Assembly (NCBI RefSeq): GCF_029223285.1
Contig: NZ_JARHUJ010000004.1
Location: forward strand, 789,035-853,034
DNA: 64,000 nt
Source: Paraflavitalea sp. CAU 1676
GTDB lineage: Bacteria; Bacteroidota; Bacteroidia; Chitinophagales; Chitinophagaceae
Direction of reading: 5' to 3'
Below, piece by piece: positions 53,636 through 63,349 of this stretch (positions are counted from its first letter, which is position 1; each line of letters starts with the position of its first letter). The notes below the pieces were generated by a model. That model was not told where the DNA came from. It ran no database searches and saw only the letters and a program-made list of their open reading frames with translations. The translations under genes were made by a program, and so were the position numbers.

Positions 53636-56158
53636 ATGGATAACAATTTTTCAGCCCAGGTAAAGGAGATTATTTCGTTTAGCAGGGAGGAGGCTTTACG
53701 GCTGGGGAATGATTTTATCGGTACCGAACATTTGTTGCTTGGGTTGATTCGTGAGGGTGAAAATACGGCAGTTCGTATTTTGAAGAGTTTCAATGTAGAT
53801 CTGTACGAGCTGCGGAAAGAAGTAGAATTGGCTGTCAAGGACAAGACCGGTAAGAACATCGCCAACATAAACAGCTTACCCCTGACCAAACAGGCAGAGA
53901 AAGTGATTCGTGTAACGGTACTGGAGGCGAAAGCCCTCAAGAGCCCCACCGTAGAAACGGAGCACCTCATGCTCTCCATCTTGAAGAACAAGGAAAACAT
54001 AGCTACTCAAATCTTAAATCAATTTGACGTGGATTACGATTTATTCAGAAACGAGTTAGGCGTAGTAAAAAGCAATGATGTGCGTAGCGAGTATGCCGAT
54101 GAGAACGAAGACGACTTCGATGAAGAAAAGAAGTACTCACAGCAAAAGTCACGCGCAGCAGGAAATGCCAAAAGCAAGACACCCGTATTGGACAACTTTG
54201 GTCGCGACATCACCAGGTTGGCCGAAAGCGGAGCACTGGATCCCATTGTAGGCCGGGAAGAAGAGATCGAGCGCGTATCGCAGATCCTTTCCCGTCGTAA
54301 GAAGAACAACCCCATCCTCATCGGTGAACCCGGTGTAGGTAAAACCGCAATCGTTGAAGGATTGGCCCTCCGCATCGTTCAACGTAAGGTGTCAAGGGTA
54401 CTGTTCGATAAACGTGTTATTTCGCTCGACCTGGCCGCACTCGTGGCAGGTACCAAATACCGCGGACAATTTGAAGAAAGGATGAAAGCCATCATGAACG
54501 AACTGGAAAAGAATCGTGACGTGATCCTGTTCATCGATGAGATCCATACGATCGTAGGTGCCGGTGGCGCCAGTGGATCACTCGATGCATCCAATATCTT
54601 CAAACCAGCCCTGGCACGTGGAGAACTCCAATGCATTGGAGCATCTACACTCGATGAGTACCGTATGTATATTGAAAAAGATGGTGCACTCGACCGTAGG
54701 TTCCAGAAAGTAATGGTAGAACCGCCTAGTGTGGATGAAACCATTCAGATACTTAATAACATCAAGTCGAAATACGAAGACTACCACAACGTAACGTACA
54801 ACGACGAAGCCATCGATGCCTGTGTGAAGCTCAGCGACCGCTACATCACCGACCGTCTGTTGCCCGATAAGGCCATCGACGTAATGGATGAAGTGGGTGC
54901 ACGCGTACACCTCAAGAACATCAATGTGCCTAAAGAGATCCTCGACCTCGAAAAGAAGATCGAAGATGTCAAGGTGGAAAAGAACAAAGTAGTCAAGAGC
55001 CAGAAGTTTGAGGAAGCCGCTTCCCTCCGTGATACGGAAAAACGCCTGCAGGAAGAGCTGGAAAAAGCCAAGGCAAGCTGGGAAGAGGAAAGCAAACATA
55101 AACGCTATCCCATCGATGAAGAGGCAATCGCCGAAGTCGTGAGCATGATGACAGGCATACCTGTTAAGAGAATGGTGCAGGCCGAAACGGAGAAGCTGCG
55201 TAACATGACCATCGATATGCGCAACATGGTAGTTGGTCAGGACGATGCCATCCTTAAAGTGGTGAAAGCCATTCAGCGTAACAGGGTAGGGTTGAAAGAT
55301 CCTAAAAAGCCCATCGGAACATTCATCTTCCTCGGACCTACCGGGGTTGGTAAAACCGAGCTGGCGCGTGCCCTTGCCCGCTACATGTTCGACTCCGAAG
55401 ACGCCCTCATCCGTATCGATATGAGTGAGTATATGGAGAAATTCACGGTTAGCCGTTTGATCGGAGCGCCTCCCGGATACGTGGGATACGAAGAAGGTGG
55501 CCAGCTTACAGAACGTGTTCGCCGCAAACCATACTCCGTGATCCTGCTCGATGAGATCGAAAAGGCTCACCCCGATATCTACAACATCCTGTTGCAGGTA
55601 CTCGACGACGGTCAGTTGACAGATGGACTCGGTCGCAAAGTGGACTTCAAGAATACCCTGATCATCATGACGTCCAACATTGGCGTACGCCAGTTGAAAG
55701 ACTTTGGTGATGGAGTAGGTTTCGCAACAGCTTCCCGTCAGCAAAATGCGGAAGAGAACAACAAAGCGGTGATCGAAAAGGCCCTCAAAAGGACCTTCTC
55801 TCCCGAGTTCCTTAACCGTATCGATGATGTGGTGATCTTCAACTCGCTGAGCAAAGAGCATATCTTCCTGATCATCGATATCCTGATGAAGGGAGTAATG
55901 AAGCGCTTGAACAGCCTTGGATTCAGCCTTGAGCTGACCGAAGAAGCCAAGAACTTCATCGCCGAAAAGGGCTACGACCAGCAGTTTGGTGCACGTCCGC
56001 TGCACAGGGCTATTCAGAAATACCTCGAAGATCCCCTGGCAGAAGAGATACTCAACCTGCACATCAAGCAGGGCGATGTAATGCTCGCCGATCTGGATAA
56101 AGAAAAGACCAAAATTCAGTTTACGCTGAAAGCGACAAAAGAAAAATCAGAAGCTTAA
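53636..56158 (+). CDS. clpC: ClpC ATPase subunit of Clp protease
   Basis: The 840-residue AAA+ unfoldase has two Clp_N repeats (about 1-145), AAA domain 1 with Walker [10 protein letters not shown] and Walker [11 protein letters not shown], a UVR-type middle segment (about 435-465, [20 protein letters not shown]), AAA domain 2 with GPTGVGKTE and [13 protein letters not shown], and a D2 C-terminal domain. The UVR segment and lack of a long ClpB coiled coil identify ClpC, which feeds substrates to ClpP. A strong terminator follows. Confidence 0.96.
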   Translation: MDNNFSAQVKEIISFSREEALRLGNDFIGTEHLLLGLIREGENTAVRILKSFNVDLYELRKEVELAVKDKTGKNIANINSLPLTKQAEKVIRVTVLEAKALKSPTVETEHLMLSILKNKENIATQILNQFDVDYDLFRNELGVVKSNDVRSEYADENEDDFDEEKKYSQQKSRAAGNAKSKTPVLDNFGRDITRLAESGALDPIVGREEEIERVSQILSRRKKNNPILIGEPGVGKTAIVEGLALRIVQRKVSRVLFDKRVISLDLAALVAGTKYRGQFEERMKAIMNELEKNRDVILFIDEIHTIVGAGGASGSLDASNIFKPALARGELQCIGASTLDEYRMYIEKDGALDRRFQKVMVEPPSVDETIQILNNIKSKYEDYHNVTYNDEAIDACVKLSDRYITDRLLPDKAIDVMDEVGARVHLKNINVPKEILDLEKKIEDVKVEKNKVVKSQKFEEAASLRDTEKRLQEELEKAKASWEEESKHKRYPIDEEAIAEVVSMMTGIPVKRMVQAETEKLRNMTIDMRNMVVGQDDAILKVVKAIQRNRVGLKDPKKPIGTFIFLGPTGVGKTELARALARYMFDSEDALIRIDMSEYMEKFTVSRLIGAPPGYVGYEEGGQLTERVRRKPYSVILLDEIEKAHPDIYNILLQVLDDGQLTDGLGRKVDFKNTLIIMTSNIGVRQLKDFGDGVGFATASRQQNAEENNKAVIEKALKRTFSPEFLNRIDDVVIFNSLSKEHIFLIIDILMKGVMKRLNSLGFSLELTEEAKNFIAEKGYDQQFGARPLHRAIQKYLEDPLAEEILNLHIKQGDVMLADLDKEKTKIQFTLKATKEKSEA

Positions 56159-56178
56159 CAAAAAGCTTCCATCATATC

Positions 56179-56210
56179 AACCCTTCCGGATTAACCGGAA
56201 GGGTTTTTTA
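56179..56210 (+). terminator. Rho-independent terminator of clpC
   Basis: AACCCTTCCGG and CCGGAAGGGTT form a perfect 11-bp stem around ATTAA, followed by a T tract, 20 bp after the clpC stop. Confidence 0.93.
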
Positions 56211-56544
56211 TTGCCCCGGATTTTATCAGTCGATTAGCCCCCGGGGTCCGAAATCCAGATATTGATTTCGATCATGCACTATCATTTTTAAAATGTCGTT
56301 TATACATTAAGTCCCTCTGTTTTATTACTGTGAACAGGCCGGGGTATTTCTCGCAATACCAAAACCCTGCTTACAGACCATGGAAAAATCCAATGCTTAT
56401 GATAACAAGGTGACTTACGCGTAGTAGGTCCGGAATCGTCCCCGCTACATTTTTATGCCGCTCAACATTTATTGGGCGGCATTGCTTTTTTGTAAAGAGC
56501 CATGCACAAAGCCCGAAGTCGCCAACAACAAACTCCTTTTTTCT
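56211..56544. other. intergenic stretch before cmk
   Basis: No gene or clear structure is seen between the clpC terminator and the cmk promoter. Open frames here on the minus strand are short and without resemblance. Confidence 0.5.
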
Positions 56545-56553
56545 TAGTTTTGC
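56545..56553 (+). promoter_or_regulatory. Bacteroidota -7 promoter box of cmk
   Basis: TAGTTTTGC is a full match to TAnnTTTGC and ends 10 bp before the ATG at 56564, so the mRNA leader would be very short. Confidence 0.55.
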
Positions 56554-56563
56554 GTTCAACAAC

Positions 56564-57253
56564 ATGGAAAAGAAGATCATCATTACTATCGACGGCTGGT
56601 CCTCCTGTGGCAAAAGCACCCTGGCCAAGCAACTGGCCCGTGAACTCGGATATGTGTATATCGACAGTGGCGCCATGTACCGGGCAATAACCCTGTACTT
56701 CCTGCGCAATCACATCGACTGGACGCAACACAAAGCGGTAGAAGATGCATTGAGGAAAATATTGCTCGAATTCCATTCAAACCACAAAACCGGACAAAGC
56801 GAGATCTACCTCAACGGCGAAAACGTAGAGTATGTGATCCGTGACCTGGTGATCGCGGAGAAAGTGAGTGAAGTGGCGGCGATCAAAGAAGTACGCCAGT
56901 TTGCAGTGAAACAACAGCAGGGCATGGGCAAAAAGAAAGGGATCGTTATGGATGGACGGGATATCGGCACTGTTGTATTCCCCGATGCAGAACTAAAAAT
57001 ATTCATGACAGCCGACAATGCCATTCGGGTAGAACGGAGGTTCCGGGAACTCTACGACAAAAACCCCAACGTTACCATCGAAGAGGTGAAAGCCAACCTC
57101 GAAATGCGCGATTATATCGACTCCCACCGCGAGATCAGTCCGCTTCGCCAGGCCGAAGATGCGATCCTGCTCGATAATTCCAAACTCACCATGCGCGAAC
57201 AGTTGGATCTCGCACTGGGCTGGGTAAAGGAGCGGCTCAGCGCAGCCCGGTAA
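56564..57253 (+). CDS. cmk: cytidylate kinase
   Basis: The 229-residue enzyme phosphorylates CMP/dCMP. It has the P-loop IDGWSSCGKSTLAKQLA, the CMP-binding YIDSGAMYRAITLY, MDGRDIGTVVFPDAELKIFMTAD and the C-terminal SPLRQAEDAILLDNS. Length and order fit the bacterial family. It is monocistronic and precedes a stretch of non-coding DNA. Confidence 0.95.
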   Translation: MEKKIIITIDGWSSCGKSTLAKQLARELGYVYIDSGAMYRAITLYFLRNHIDWTQHKAVEDALRKILLEFHSNHKTGQSEIYLNGENVEYVIRDLVIAEKVSEVAAIKEVRQFAVKQQQGMGKKKGIVMDGRDIGTVVFPDAELKIFMTADNAIRVERRFRELYDKNPNVTIEEVKANLEMRDYIDSHREISPLRQAEDAILLDNSKLTMREQLDLALGWVKERLSAAR

Positions 57254-57580
57254 TATCATTTACCAAACGAATGACGGGCGGCGCCGCACTAACCGGTACG
57301 GCGGCAAGTCAAAGAAAACGAATCACAATCGCCCTGCGGCGAGCAGGCAGACAGTCAGCAGCCCATGCCCCGTTTATCCGGCCCCGGCCCCCTCACCGGG
57401 CTAAACGGCGAATTGGGCGAAGAGCGGGCCCTTATATAATATAAATTGCTATTTTGGCGTTTAACTGGGTAATTTTCATCGGGCAAGGACGCAACTCTTC
57501 ACCAGCCGCTTCCGGGTATGGACTGATTTGCTTTACTTTGCCCCCGGTTTCCAGTAATTATACCCTTAAGCTAAGCCAGG
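57254..57580. other. intergenic stretch with a large GC-rich hairpin
   Basis: No gene seen. Between 57361 and 57418 nested inverted segments can pair: GCCCA/TGGGC at the base, CCGTTTA/TAAACGG inside, and CCGG/CCGG around the loop. It could end the cmk transcript or act in the leader of the following acyltransferase gene. A possible -7 box near 57534 is imperfect. Confidence 0.5.
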
Positions 57581-59023
57581 ATGGTATTTAACAGCATTAC
57601 TTTCTTAATATTTAGTGTAGTCTTTTTCCCTATTTATTTCCTTACCCAGGGCAAAATGAGGCTTTGGTGGATCTTGCTGGCTAGCTACGTATTTTACGGC
57701 TGGTGGGACCCCCGCTTTCTCGCTATCATCATGATCTCCACTTTCATGGATTTCAACTTCGGCAAGCTCATCGGGGCCACCGAAGATAAAAGCAAGCGAC
57801 GCACTTATCTCATATTCAGTATGATTATGAACCTCGGATTCCTGGGGTTCTTCAAATATTTCAACTTCTTCATCGACAGTTTCGTCAGCATGATGCAGGC
57901 ATTTGGATTCAACCCATCCATCAGCACCTTGCAGATCATGTTGCCTATCGGTATATCCTTTTACACCTTCCAAAGTTTGTCCTACACCATCGACATCTAC
58001 CGGCGCGAAATACCGGTAGAGCGCGATATGCTCAAGTTTGCAGCCTTTATCGCACTGTTTCCCCAGTTGGTGGCGGGCCCCATCGTGAGGGCGCGGGACC
58101 TGCTCCCGCAAATGGAGACCGATAAAAAGTTCGATTGGGACAATTTCAATTCAGGCCTCGGGCGAATACTCTGGGGATTCTTTAAAAAGGTGGCCATCGC
58201 CGATTCACTGGCACCATTTGTAGACCAGTGTTGGGCCGATCCCTCCAAGTTCAGCTCTTCGCACCTCCTGATAGGCGTTATATTCTATTCCTTCCAGATC
58301 TATTGCGATTTCTCGGGCTATTCCGACATCGCCATCGGCCTGGCACGGATCATGGGCTACCGGTTCGTGGAGAACTTCAAAACACCCTACTTTTCACAAA
58401 GCTTCAGCGAATTCTGGACCCGCTGGCATATCTCCCTGTCGAGCTGGCTCAGGGATTACCTGTATATCCCGCTGGGTGGTAACCGCCATGGAAAGGTCCA
58501 TACTTACAAGAATAACATGATCACCATGTTATTGGGTGGATTGTGGCATGGGGCCAACCTGGCATTTATTTTCTGGGGCTTCCTGCACGGAGTATACCTG
58601 ATCATCCAACGGATCACAACACCCATCTGGCGTAAATTCGTGCAGATCGTCCGGATGCCGGCCTTCCTGAACTCAGCCATTTGCATAGTTATTGTATATG
58701 CGCTTACGGTGGTGGCCTGGATCTATTTCCGTTCAGGTAGTATGGGACACAGCAGCTTTACCGTGGCCAACTCGATCATTGGCCGGATATTGTCATTGGA
58801 AGATTTCACCTGGTATAGTGTACTCAATAAATACCAGGTGTTGAAAGGAGTATTCCTGTTGGCGATCATGCTGGCGGTAGAGATAACCAATCAGCGGGTG
58901 TCCTGGAATGTTTCCCAACTTCAGCGCCCCGCACTACGGATCGCATTGTTTGTATCTGTATTGTGGCTCATCGCCCTGTTTGGAACATTCTCTGCCAACT
59001 CATTTATTTATTTCCAGTTCTAA
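57581..59023 (+). CDS. MBOAT-family O-acyltransferase (AlgI-like)
   Basis: The 480-residue integral-membrane protein has about 10-12 helices and the MBOAT blocks: LPIGISFYTFQSLSYTIDIYR, FPQLVAGPIVRARDLLPQ, FSEFWTRWHISLSSWLRDYLYIPLGG, and the catalytic-His motif GGLWHGANLAFIFWG. AlgI-type proteins pass acetyl groups across the membrane for polysaccharide O-acetylation. The next gene, 12 bp downstream, is the expected periplasmic partner. Confidence 0.94.
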   Translation: MVFNSITFLIFSVVFFPIYFLTQGKMRLWWILLASYVFYGWWDPRFLAIIMISTFMDFNFGKLIGATEDKSKRRTYLIFSMIMNLGFLGFFKYFNFFIDSFVSMMQAFGFNPSISTLQIMLPIGISFYTFQSLSYTIDIYRREIPVERDMLKFAAFIALFPQLVAGPIVRARDLLPQMETDKKFDWDNFNSGLGRILWGFFKKVAIADSLAPFVDQCWADPSKFSSSHLLIGVIFYSFQIYCDFSGYSDIAIGLARIMGYRFVENFKTPYFSQSFSEFWTRWHISLSSWLRDYLYIPLGGNRHGKVHTYKNNMITMLLGGLWHGANLAFIFWGFLHGVYLIIQRITTPIWRKFVQIVRMPAFLNSAICIVIVYALTVVAWIYFRSGSMGHSSFTVANSIIGRILSLEDFTWYSVLNKYQVLKGVFLLAIMLAVEITNQRVSWNVSQLQRPALRIALFVSVLWLIALFGTFSANSFIYFQF

Positions 59024-59035
59024 CCTAACCCGAAC

Positions 59036-59926
59036 ATGAAAAAGGCAATTTGGATCATCGCATTTCTGGCAGTACTGTTTGTGGGCGACCGTCTGTTAGG
59101 CTATATATTCCAAAAACAGATCACCAGCAGCCAGTTCCGCTATTCACGCATGTACCGCGGCGAAGGCCAGGCAGATATCCTCATTGTCGGTAATTCCAGG
59201 GGCCTCAACTTCTATCAGCCCACCGTTGACAAGGCCACCGGACTCAAATCATTCAGTCTCTGTTATTATAGCATGCCCTGTGAAATAGCTACCGTGCTTA
59301 CGCAGGATTATCTCGATCGCTACCCCAACGTAAAAACGGTATTGGTAGAAACGTCTATCGTCGCCATGTCCGATGATAAACTGCTGCCAGGTTTTACCAC
59401 CTACATGCCCTATTCCAAAAGGATCGATTCGGTCTTGAAGACAAAAACGGAGGATACCTGGTACTACGCCAATTTTTCCCATATCTATCGCTTCAACAAC
59501 GAGGTATTTCAACGTGCCATGTATTATCGCAACAAGCTCGATAACGACTGGTACTTCGATCATACCATTACGCAAGACCTTATCGACCAGGCGCCCAACC
59601 GCAGCGTGGAATTGAACTCGCCCGAAAAGCATGTACAGGAGCTCAAACAACTGGCCGACTATTGCCGAGCCAGAAATATCAATGTGCAATTTGTACTGGC
59701 CCCCATATTCCCTACCTATAAAGTGAAGAAACTCCAGGAATTCAAGAAGAATCTGGAGGCAGCTATAGGCTACCCTATGCACGACTTCAGCAATTCGATC
59801 AAAGACTACTCATCTTTCACCGATTACCTGCATGCCAACCTGAAGGGCGGCGCAGAGATCGTAGACACCATGGTAGCCCACGGCATCCTTCCCAAAGCGC
59901 AACAGCCGGCCATCACCAGCCGTTAA
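59036..59926 (+). CDS. SGNH-like periplasmic partner of the MBOAT acyltransferase
   Basis: The 296-residue protein has one N-terminal helix (about 4-22) and an SGNH-like domain: nucleophile Ser54 in VGNSRGLNF and a catalytic pair Asp263/His266 in DYLHANLKGG. Such AlgJ/PatB/DltD-like proteins put acetyl groups on glycans in the periplasm. It is in an operon with the MBOAT gene. The glycan substrate is not shown. Confidence 0.85.
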   Translation: MKKAIWIIAFLAVLFVGDRLLGYIFQKQITSSQFRYSRMYRGEGQADILIVGNSRGLNFYQPTVDKATGLKSFSLCYYSMPCEIATVLTQDYLDRYPNVKTVLVETSIVAMSDDKLLPGFTTYMPYSKRIDSVLKTKTEDTWYYANFSHIYRFNNEVFQRAMYYRNKLDNDWYFDHTITQDLIDQAPNRSVELNSPEKHVQELKQLADYCRARNINVQFVLAPIFPTYKVKKLQEFKKNLEAAIGYPMHDFSNSIKDYSSFTDYLHANLKGGAEIVDTMVAHGILPKAQQPAITSR

Positions 59927-60258
59927 TTGTCCCGAAATATCCTTTTTCAATGCGAGCCTCCTTCATCAGGGAAGCCTCGACCCACTTCCCGTAAGTTGAT
60001 AATCAGCCATTAAAGCCTCATCAAATCCTGCATGCGTTCCTCTTTTGGAAATCAATTCCAGCTTTGGGAAAATTCCCATCATGGTGACTGGGTAGTTGGT
60101 CACGCCCGGGAGAAATGTTTAAGATTTTTGAGTCTCATTGCAAATAGTTGTGATTCATTTGCTTAAGTGTAGCAGTTAGACCCCCTTTGTGTTTCTCGGA
60201 CACTTAATCAAGCTTTTTGGCTCATTGTTGGAACATCACCATGCCAGAACCCTAAGCA
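59927..60258. other. intergenic stretch with three short hairpins
   Basis: No gene seen. Three hairpins follow in a row at 60046-60060 (TGGAA/TTCCA), 60065-60078 (TGGGAA/TTCCCA) and 60084-60103 (GTGAC/GTCAC). They are about 160 bp upstream of the surface-protein gene. Confidence 0.55.
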
Positions 60259-61875
60259 ATGAAACAGTTCTACCCTAAAACGTTGATCGGAAAGATATTC
60301 CTTGTAGTGACCTTAACAATGAACACTGCCGCATGGGCACAATGCCCGGCAGGAAGTCTGAGCCCCGTGGCCAACAAAGTCTACACCAACGGTGAAACAG
60401 TTTGTATCTCCGGCAATTTCAGCGGTGCCATCAAGCTGAACAATGGCGCCAAAATGGTTATAGTAAGTGGCGGTAATTATACCGGTAGTTTCGACGGCAA
60501 TCCAGGCTCTTCGGTACAGGTAAATACAGGAGGCACATTCAATCCTTCTAACGCGAACAACCTCGCATCATCCATCTTGTCAGGAAAAAACGCAACCATC
60601 AACCTGGCCAGCGTCACATTGGCGAATGGATTTGCGCTCACCAACAATGGCGCCTTTACCTGGTCGGGCAACTGGAACCAGAATAATGCTGTAACAATTA
60701 ACAATACTGCTTGTGGCACAATGGTGTTTAGCCAGGGTACTACCCTGCAAAACAACGCCGTCATCAACAATAGCGGCACGCTCATATTCCAGCAATCACT
60801 CACCACCAATAGTGGTACAACGATCGATAACCGCGGAAAACTCATCGTGGTAGGCGACTTTACGCCTTCAGGCAAACTGAACAATCAATGGCAGGCGGTA
60901 TTCAAAGGCAATACCAACAACTTCAATACTGGCGACTCCATTATCAATCTCTATACACTCGTATTCAAGAATGCGATCACCGGAACTATTAAGATGCGGA
61001 ATGACGGCTTATTCTGGGTGGGTGGATCGTTTCAGTACAACAGCGGCGCCAGCATCAAGATGAACCGTACCAACGCACAGATCAGGGTAAGCGGAGCATT
61101 CGTCAACAACTCCACGATTACCGGCAACGGTAAGGTGTTTGTTACCGGAAGCTTTGCCAACAACGGAGCCCTTACAGGAAAAAGTGCCGCCGAAAAACTG
61201 TCACTTAACCAAAACATCACTTCTGGTACCACCAACACGCAATACAATTCGTCGATGTCTGCAGAAGATACTACCACCTTTGTTGGCGGAGCCGGTAACC
61301 CCGATGTTTCTTGCGCAGTATTGTTGCCCATGGTGGTAACCTCGTTCAGGGGAAATTATCTCGACAATGTAGTCAACCTCAGTTGGGCGACGGCCACTGA
61401 AGCGAACGGAAAGAAATTCGTGATTGAATACAGCACGGACGGGATCACTTTTACAAAGGCCGGTGAAGTAGCCGCCAAAGGAAATACGACAATGCAAACG
61501 ACCTACCAATACAGGTATACGGGAGTTATTAGTGCAACCATATACTTCCGGTTGGTATTGGAAGACCTGGATGGAGCCATGGAGTATACGGGAATAGTAA
61601 GCGTGAAGACAGGAGCGGTGCAAAAGGTAACAGCCAGCGCTTACCCCAACCCTTTTGCAGAAAAGCTCGAAGTACTGGTGTCATCGGCCAGGTCAACAAC
61701 AGTAACGATAAAGCTGATGGATATGAATGGCCGCACCGTGAAAATCCAGGTAGCGACTGCGCAGGCAGGTAACAACAAATACCAGGTTACCGGTTTGTCA
61801 AACCTTAATAAAGGAATGTATATGCTGGAGGTAACGGCTGGTGAAGAAAAGTGGATACAAAAGCTGATCAGATAA
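60259..61875 (+). CDS. secreted surface protein with T9SS type A sorting domain
   Basis: The 538-residue protein has a signal peptide (residues about 1-28, ending AAWAQ). The middle (about 35-340) is rich in Asn/Gly/Thr with repeated short strands like TTLQNNAVINNSGTLIF, suggesting a beta-helix or adhesin-like repeat. A FN3-like segment (VNLSWATATEANGKKFVIEYSTDG) and a C-terminal T9SS sorting domain (AYPNPFAEKLEV to EEKWIQKLIR) follow. Export by the type IX system and a surface role are inferred. Confidence 0.88.
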   Translation: MKQFYPKTLIGKIFLVVTLTMNTAAWAQCPAGSLSPVANKVYTNGETVCISGNFSGAIKLNNGAKMVIVSGGNYTGSFDGNPGSSVQVNTGGTFNPSNANNLASSILSGKNATINLASVTLANGFALTNNGAFTWSGNWNQNNAVTINNTACGTMVFSQGTTLQNNAVINNSGTLIFQQSLTTNSGTTIDNRGKLIVVGDFTPSGKLNNQWQAVFKGNTNNFNTGDSIINLYTLVFKNAITGTIKMRNDGLFWVGGSFQYNSGASIKMNRTNAQIRVSGAFVNNSTITGNGKVFVTGSFANNGALTGKSAAEKLSLNQNITSGTTNTQYNSSMSAEDTTTFVGGAGNPDVSCAVLLPMVVTSFRGNYLDNVVNLSWATATEANGKKFVIEYSTDGITFTKAGEVAAKGNTTMQTTYQYRYTGVISATIYFRLVLEDLDGAMEYTGIVSVKTGAVQKVTASAYPNPFAEKLEVLVSSARSTTVTIKLMDMNGRTVKIQVATAQAGNNKYQVTGLSNLNKGMYMLEVTAGEEKWIQKLIR

Positions 61876-62380
61876 TACAAGGTTTTTTCATGAATGAGTG
61901 GTGAAGAAGGTCCTGCCGTAAGGTGGGATTTTCTTTTTTGTAAAAGATTTAGCGTAAAGGATAATAAAAGGCGGAAGACGGCCGTTTATGGAATCCACTG
62001 TTTTTGAAACAAATAGTGAGGTGAGTAGAGCACCCTGGGTATAATGATGCGGATCCTGTAGTTGTTTTGTAAGGATGATTTTACAGCAAACACGAATGAG
62101 ATTAATATAAGGCATTTCATTAAACCTAATCCTGTATTAACACAGGCTTGCTCTGAACCTGCGTAAAGAAGCCCGTAGTATTCGCCGCAACATGCGCCTT
62201 ATACTACGGGCTTCGCCAATTTCTGCAGGTGTTGATATGTTAAAACTTCATAAAATTGCCTTTCTAAATACTTGAAAGCCAGGTCTGGAAAAAATGTCTC
62301 ACCACCGCTGGGCATAAATGGCACATCCCTTGAAATAGGGGCTGTGGAAGGACAGTATTGTTCACTAAAACAGACAGGCT
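61876..62380. other. intergenic stretch, nothing but a hairpin recognised
   Basis: No gene seen over 500 bp except short frames without resemblance. The hairpin at 62168-62214 is listed separately. Confidence 0.5.
62168..62214. repeat. long perfect inverted repeat
   Basis: GAAGCCCGTAGTAT (62168-62181) and ATACTACGGGCTTC (62201-62214) are perfect 14-bp inverted copies around a 19-nt loop that contains CGC/GCG. No T tract follows on either strand. Confidence 0.75.
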
Positions 62381-62674
62381 ATGAAACAATCGTTCAGCAT
62401 TCAGTTTAAGTACCCGTTCAAAGAAAAGAACATCTCGATCGAACTGAAAGGAGATGTAACGGCCCATCATAGTGACCCCTGGTTTACCGTCAGCAATATA
62501 CGTTTCACCAATCGGCCCGAGGGGCCTTACGACGCATTTCCCGAGATACGGGTGCAGCAACGTGAATGGCAGGGAGAAAAAGTATGGGTACACATGGATA
62601 CACAAAAGGAAAGTGAACTCAGTCATATAATCGGCCAGGCAATTGATGACCATCTATTGCGCAATGCTGGTTAA
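62381..62674 (+). CDS. small protein of unknown function
   Basis: The 97-residue protein has no signal peptide or membrane helix. It begins MKQSFSIQFKYPFKEKNISIELKGDV and contains an evenly charged beta-rich body, with HMDTQKESELSHIIGQAIDDHLL at the end. It has the look of a real gene (codon use like its neighbours, a terminator downstream), but I recognise no family. Function unknown. Confidence 0.65.
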   Translation: MKQSFSIQFKYPFKEKNISIELKGDVTAHHSDPWFTVSNIRFTNRPEGPYDAFPEIRVQQREWQGEKVWVHMDTQKESELSHIIGQAIDDHLLRNAG

Positions 62675-62732
62675 ATGGATCCGAAAAATATTCCTATGAA
62701 CCATACCGGTGCAGAGTAGCCGGTGAACCAGA

Positions 62733-62767
62733 CCGGTAGCATAATGCAATAGCTGCCGGTTTTTTTT
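62733..62767 (+). terminator. Rho-independent terminator
   Basis: CCGGTAGC and GCTGCCGG form an 8-bp stem (one G-T pair) with an 11-nt loop and are followed by eight T. It ends the small unknown gene. Confidence 0.85.
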
Positions 62768-62780
62768 GTGGATACTTTAG

Positions 62781-63263
62781 TTATTCGCCGTGTTGGTAAT
62801 CGTCGATATTTTCCAACGCATCATCTTGCAGAAATTGTTTGCAGGTACAGTACTCGCCCATGGGGCAGGAGGGAGGATCGAAACTACAGAGCTCAAAGGT
62901 GGTGAGGCTCGAGTCGTTGATCTCGGTCTTGATATCGAGGGTACTTACGAGTAATTGATATTTTTTGGGGGTCGGAATATCATCGGGAATGTCGGTATCC
63001 AGGTTCCAGGTGAACATCATCTTGCTAAAGGCAGCACACAGGCGCTCCAGTTGAGGGGTGCTCAGCATATGGGCTGGCGGAAACTGTTCCTGCTGCAGGC
63101 CGCAGTAATAGCCAAAAGAATGAACAGGGTCCGCGTCTGGCCAACGATCATCCTCCTCCTGCGAATCATCGATGAATTCAGGGTACGCGTACTGCAGTAC
63201 CGGCTGATCGGGTCTCTCCGCTTCCAGGATGTCCGTTAAAAGGTGTTTAATATAGGCTTCCAT
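62781..63263 (-). CDS. protein of unknown function with a four-Cys segment
   Basis: ATG 63263 (MEAYIKHLLTDILEAE) gives 160 residues; ATG 63275 adds four. The protein is acidic and without membrane helix. Near the end it has ELCSFDPPSCPMGEYCTC, four Cys in 15 residues, which could hold a metal ion. I recognise no family. It is convergent with the small gene at 62381 and divergent from the repeat array. Confidence 0.65.
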   Translation of the reverse strand: MEAYIKHLLTDILEAERPDQPVLQYAYPEFIDDSQEEDDRWPDADPVHSFGYYCGLQQEQFPPAHMLSTPQLERLCAAFSKMMFTWNLDTDIPDDIPTPKKYQLLVSTLDIKTEINDSSLTTFELCSFDPPSCPMGEYCTCKQFLQDDALENIDDYQHGE

Positions 63264-63349
63264 ACCTGAGAGCATTTTAATAGCCCTAATGAGATATACG
63301 ATAAATCACGCCAAAGGATTTCTCTCGTAACTTAATTGGAGTAAGAAAC

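Noticed and set aside
54578..56062. 494-codon frame antisense to clpC
   Set aside because: Shadow of the clpC coding strand caused by codon bias.
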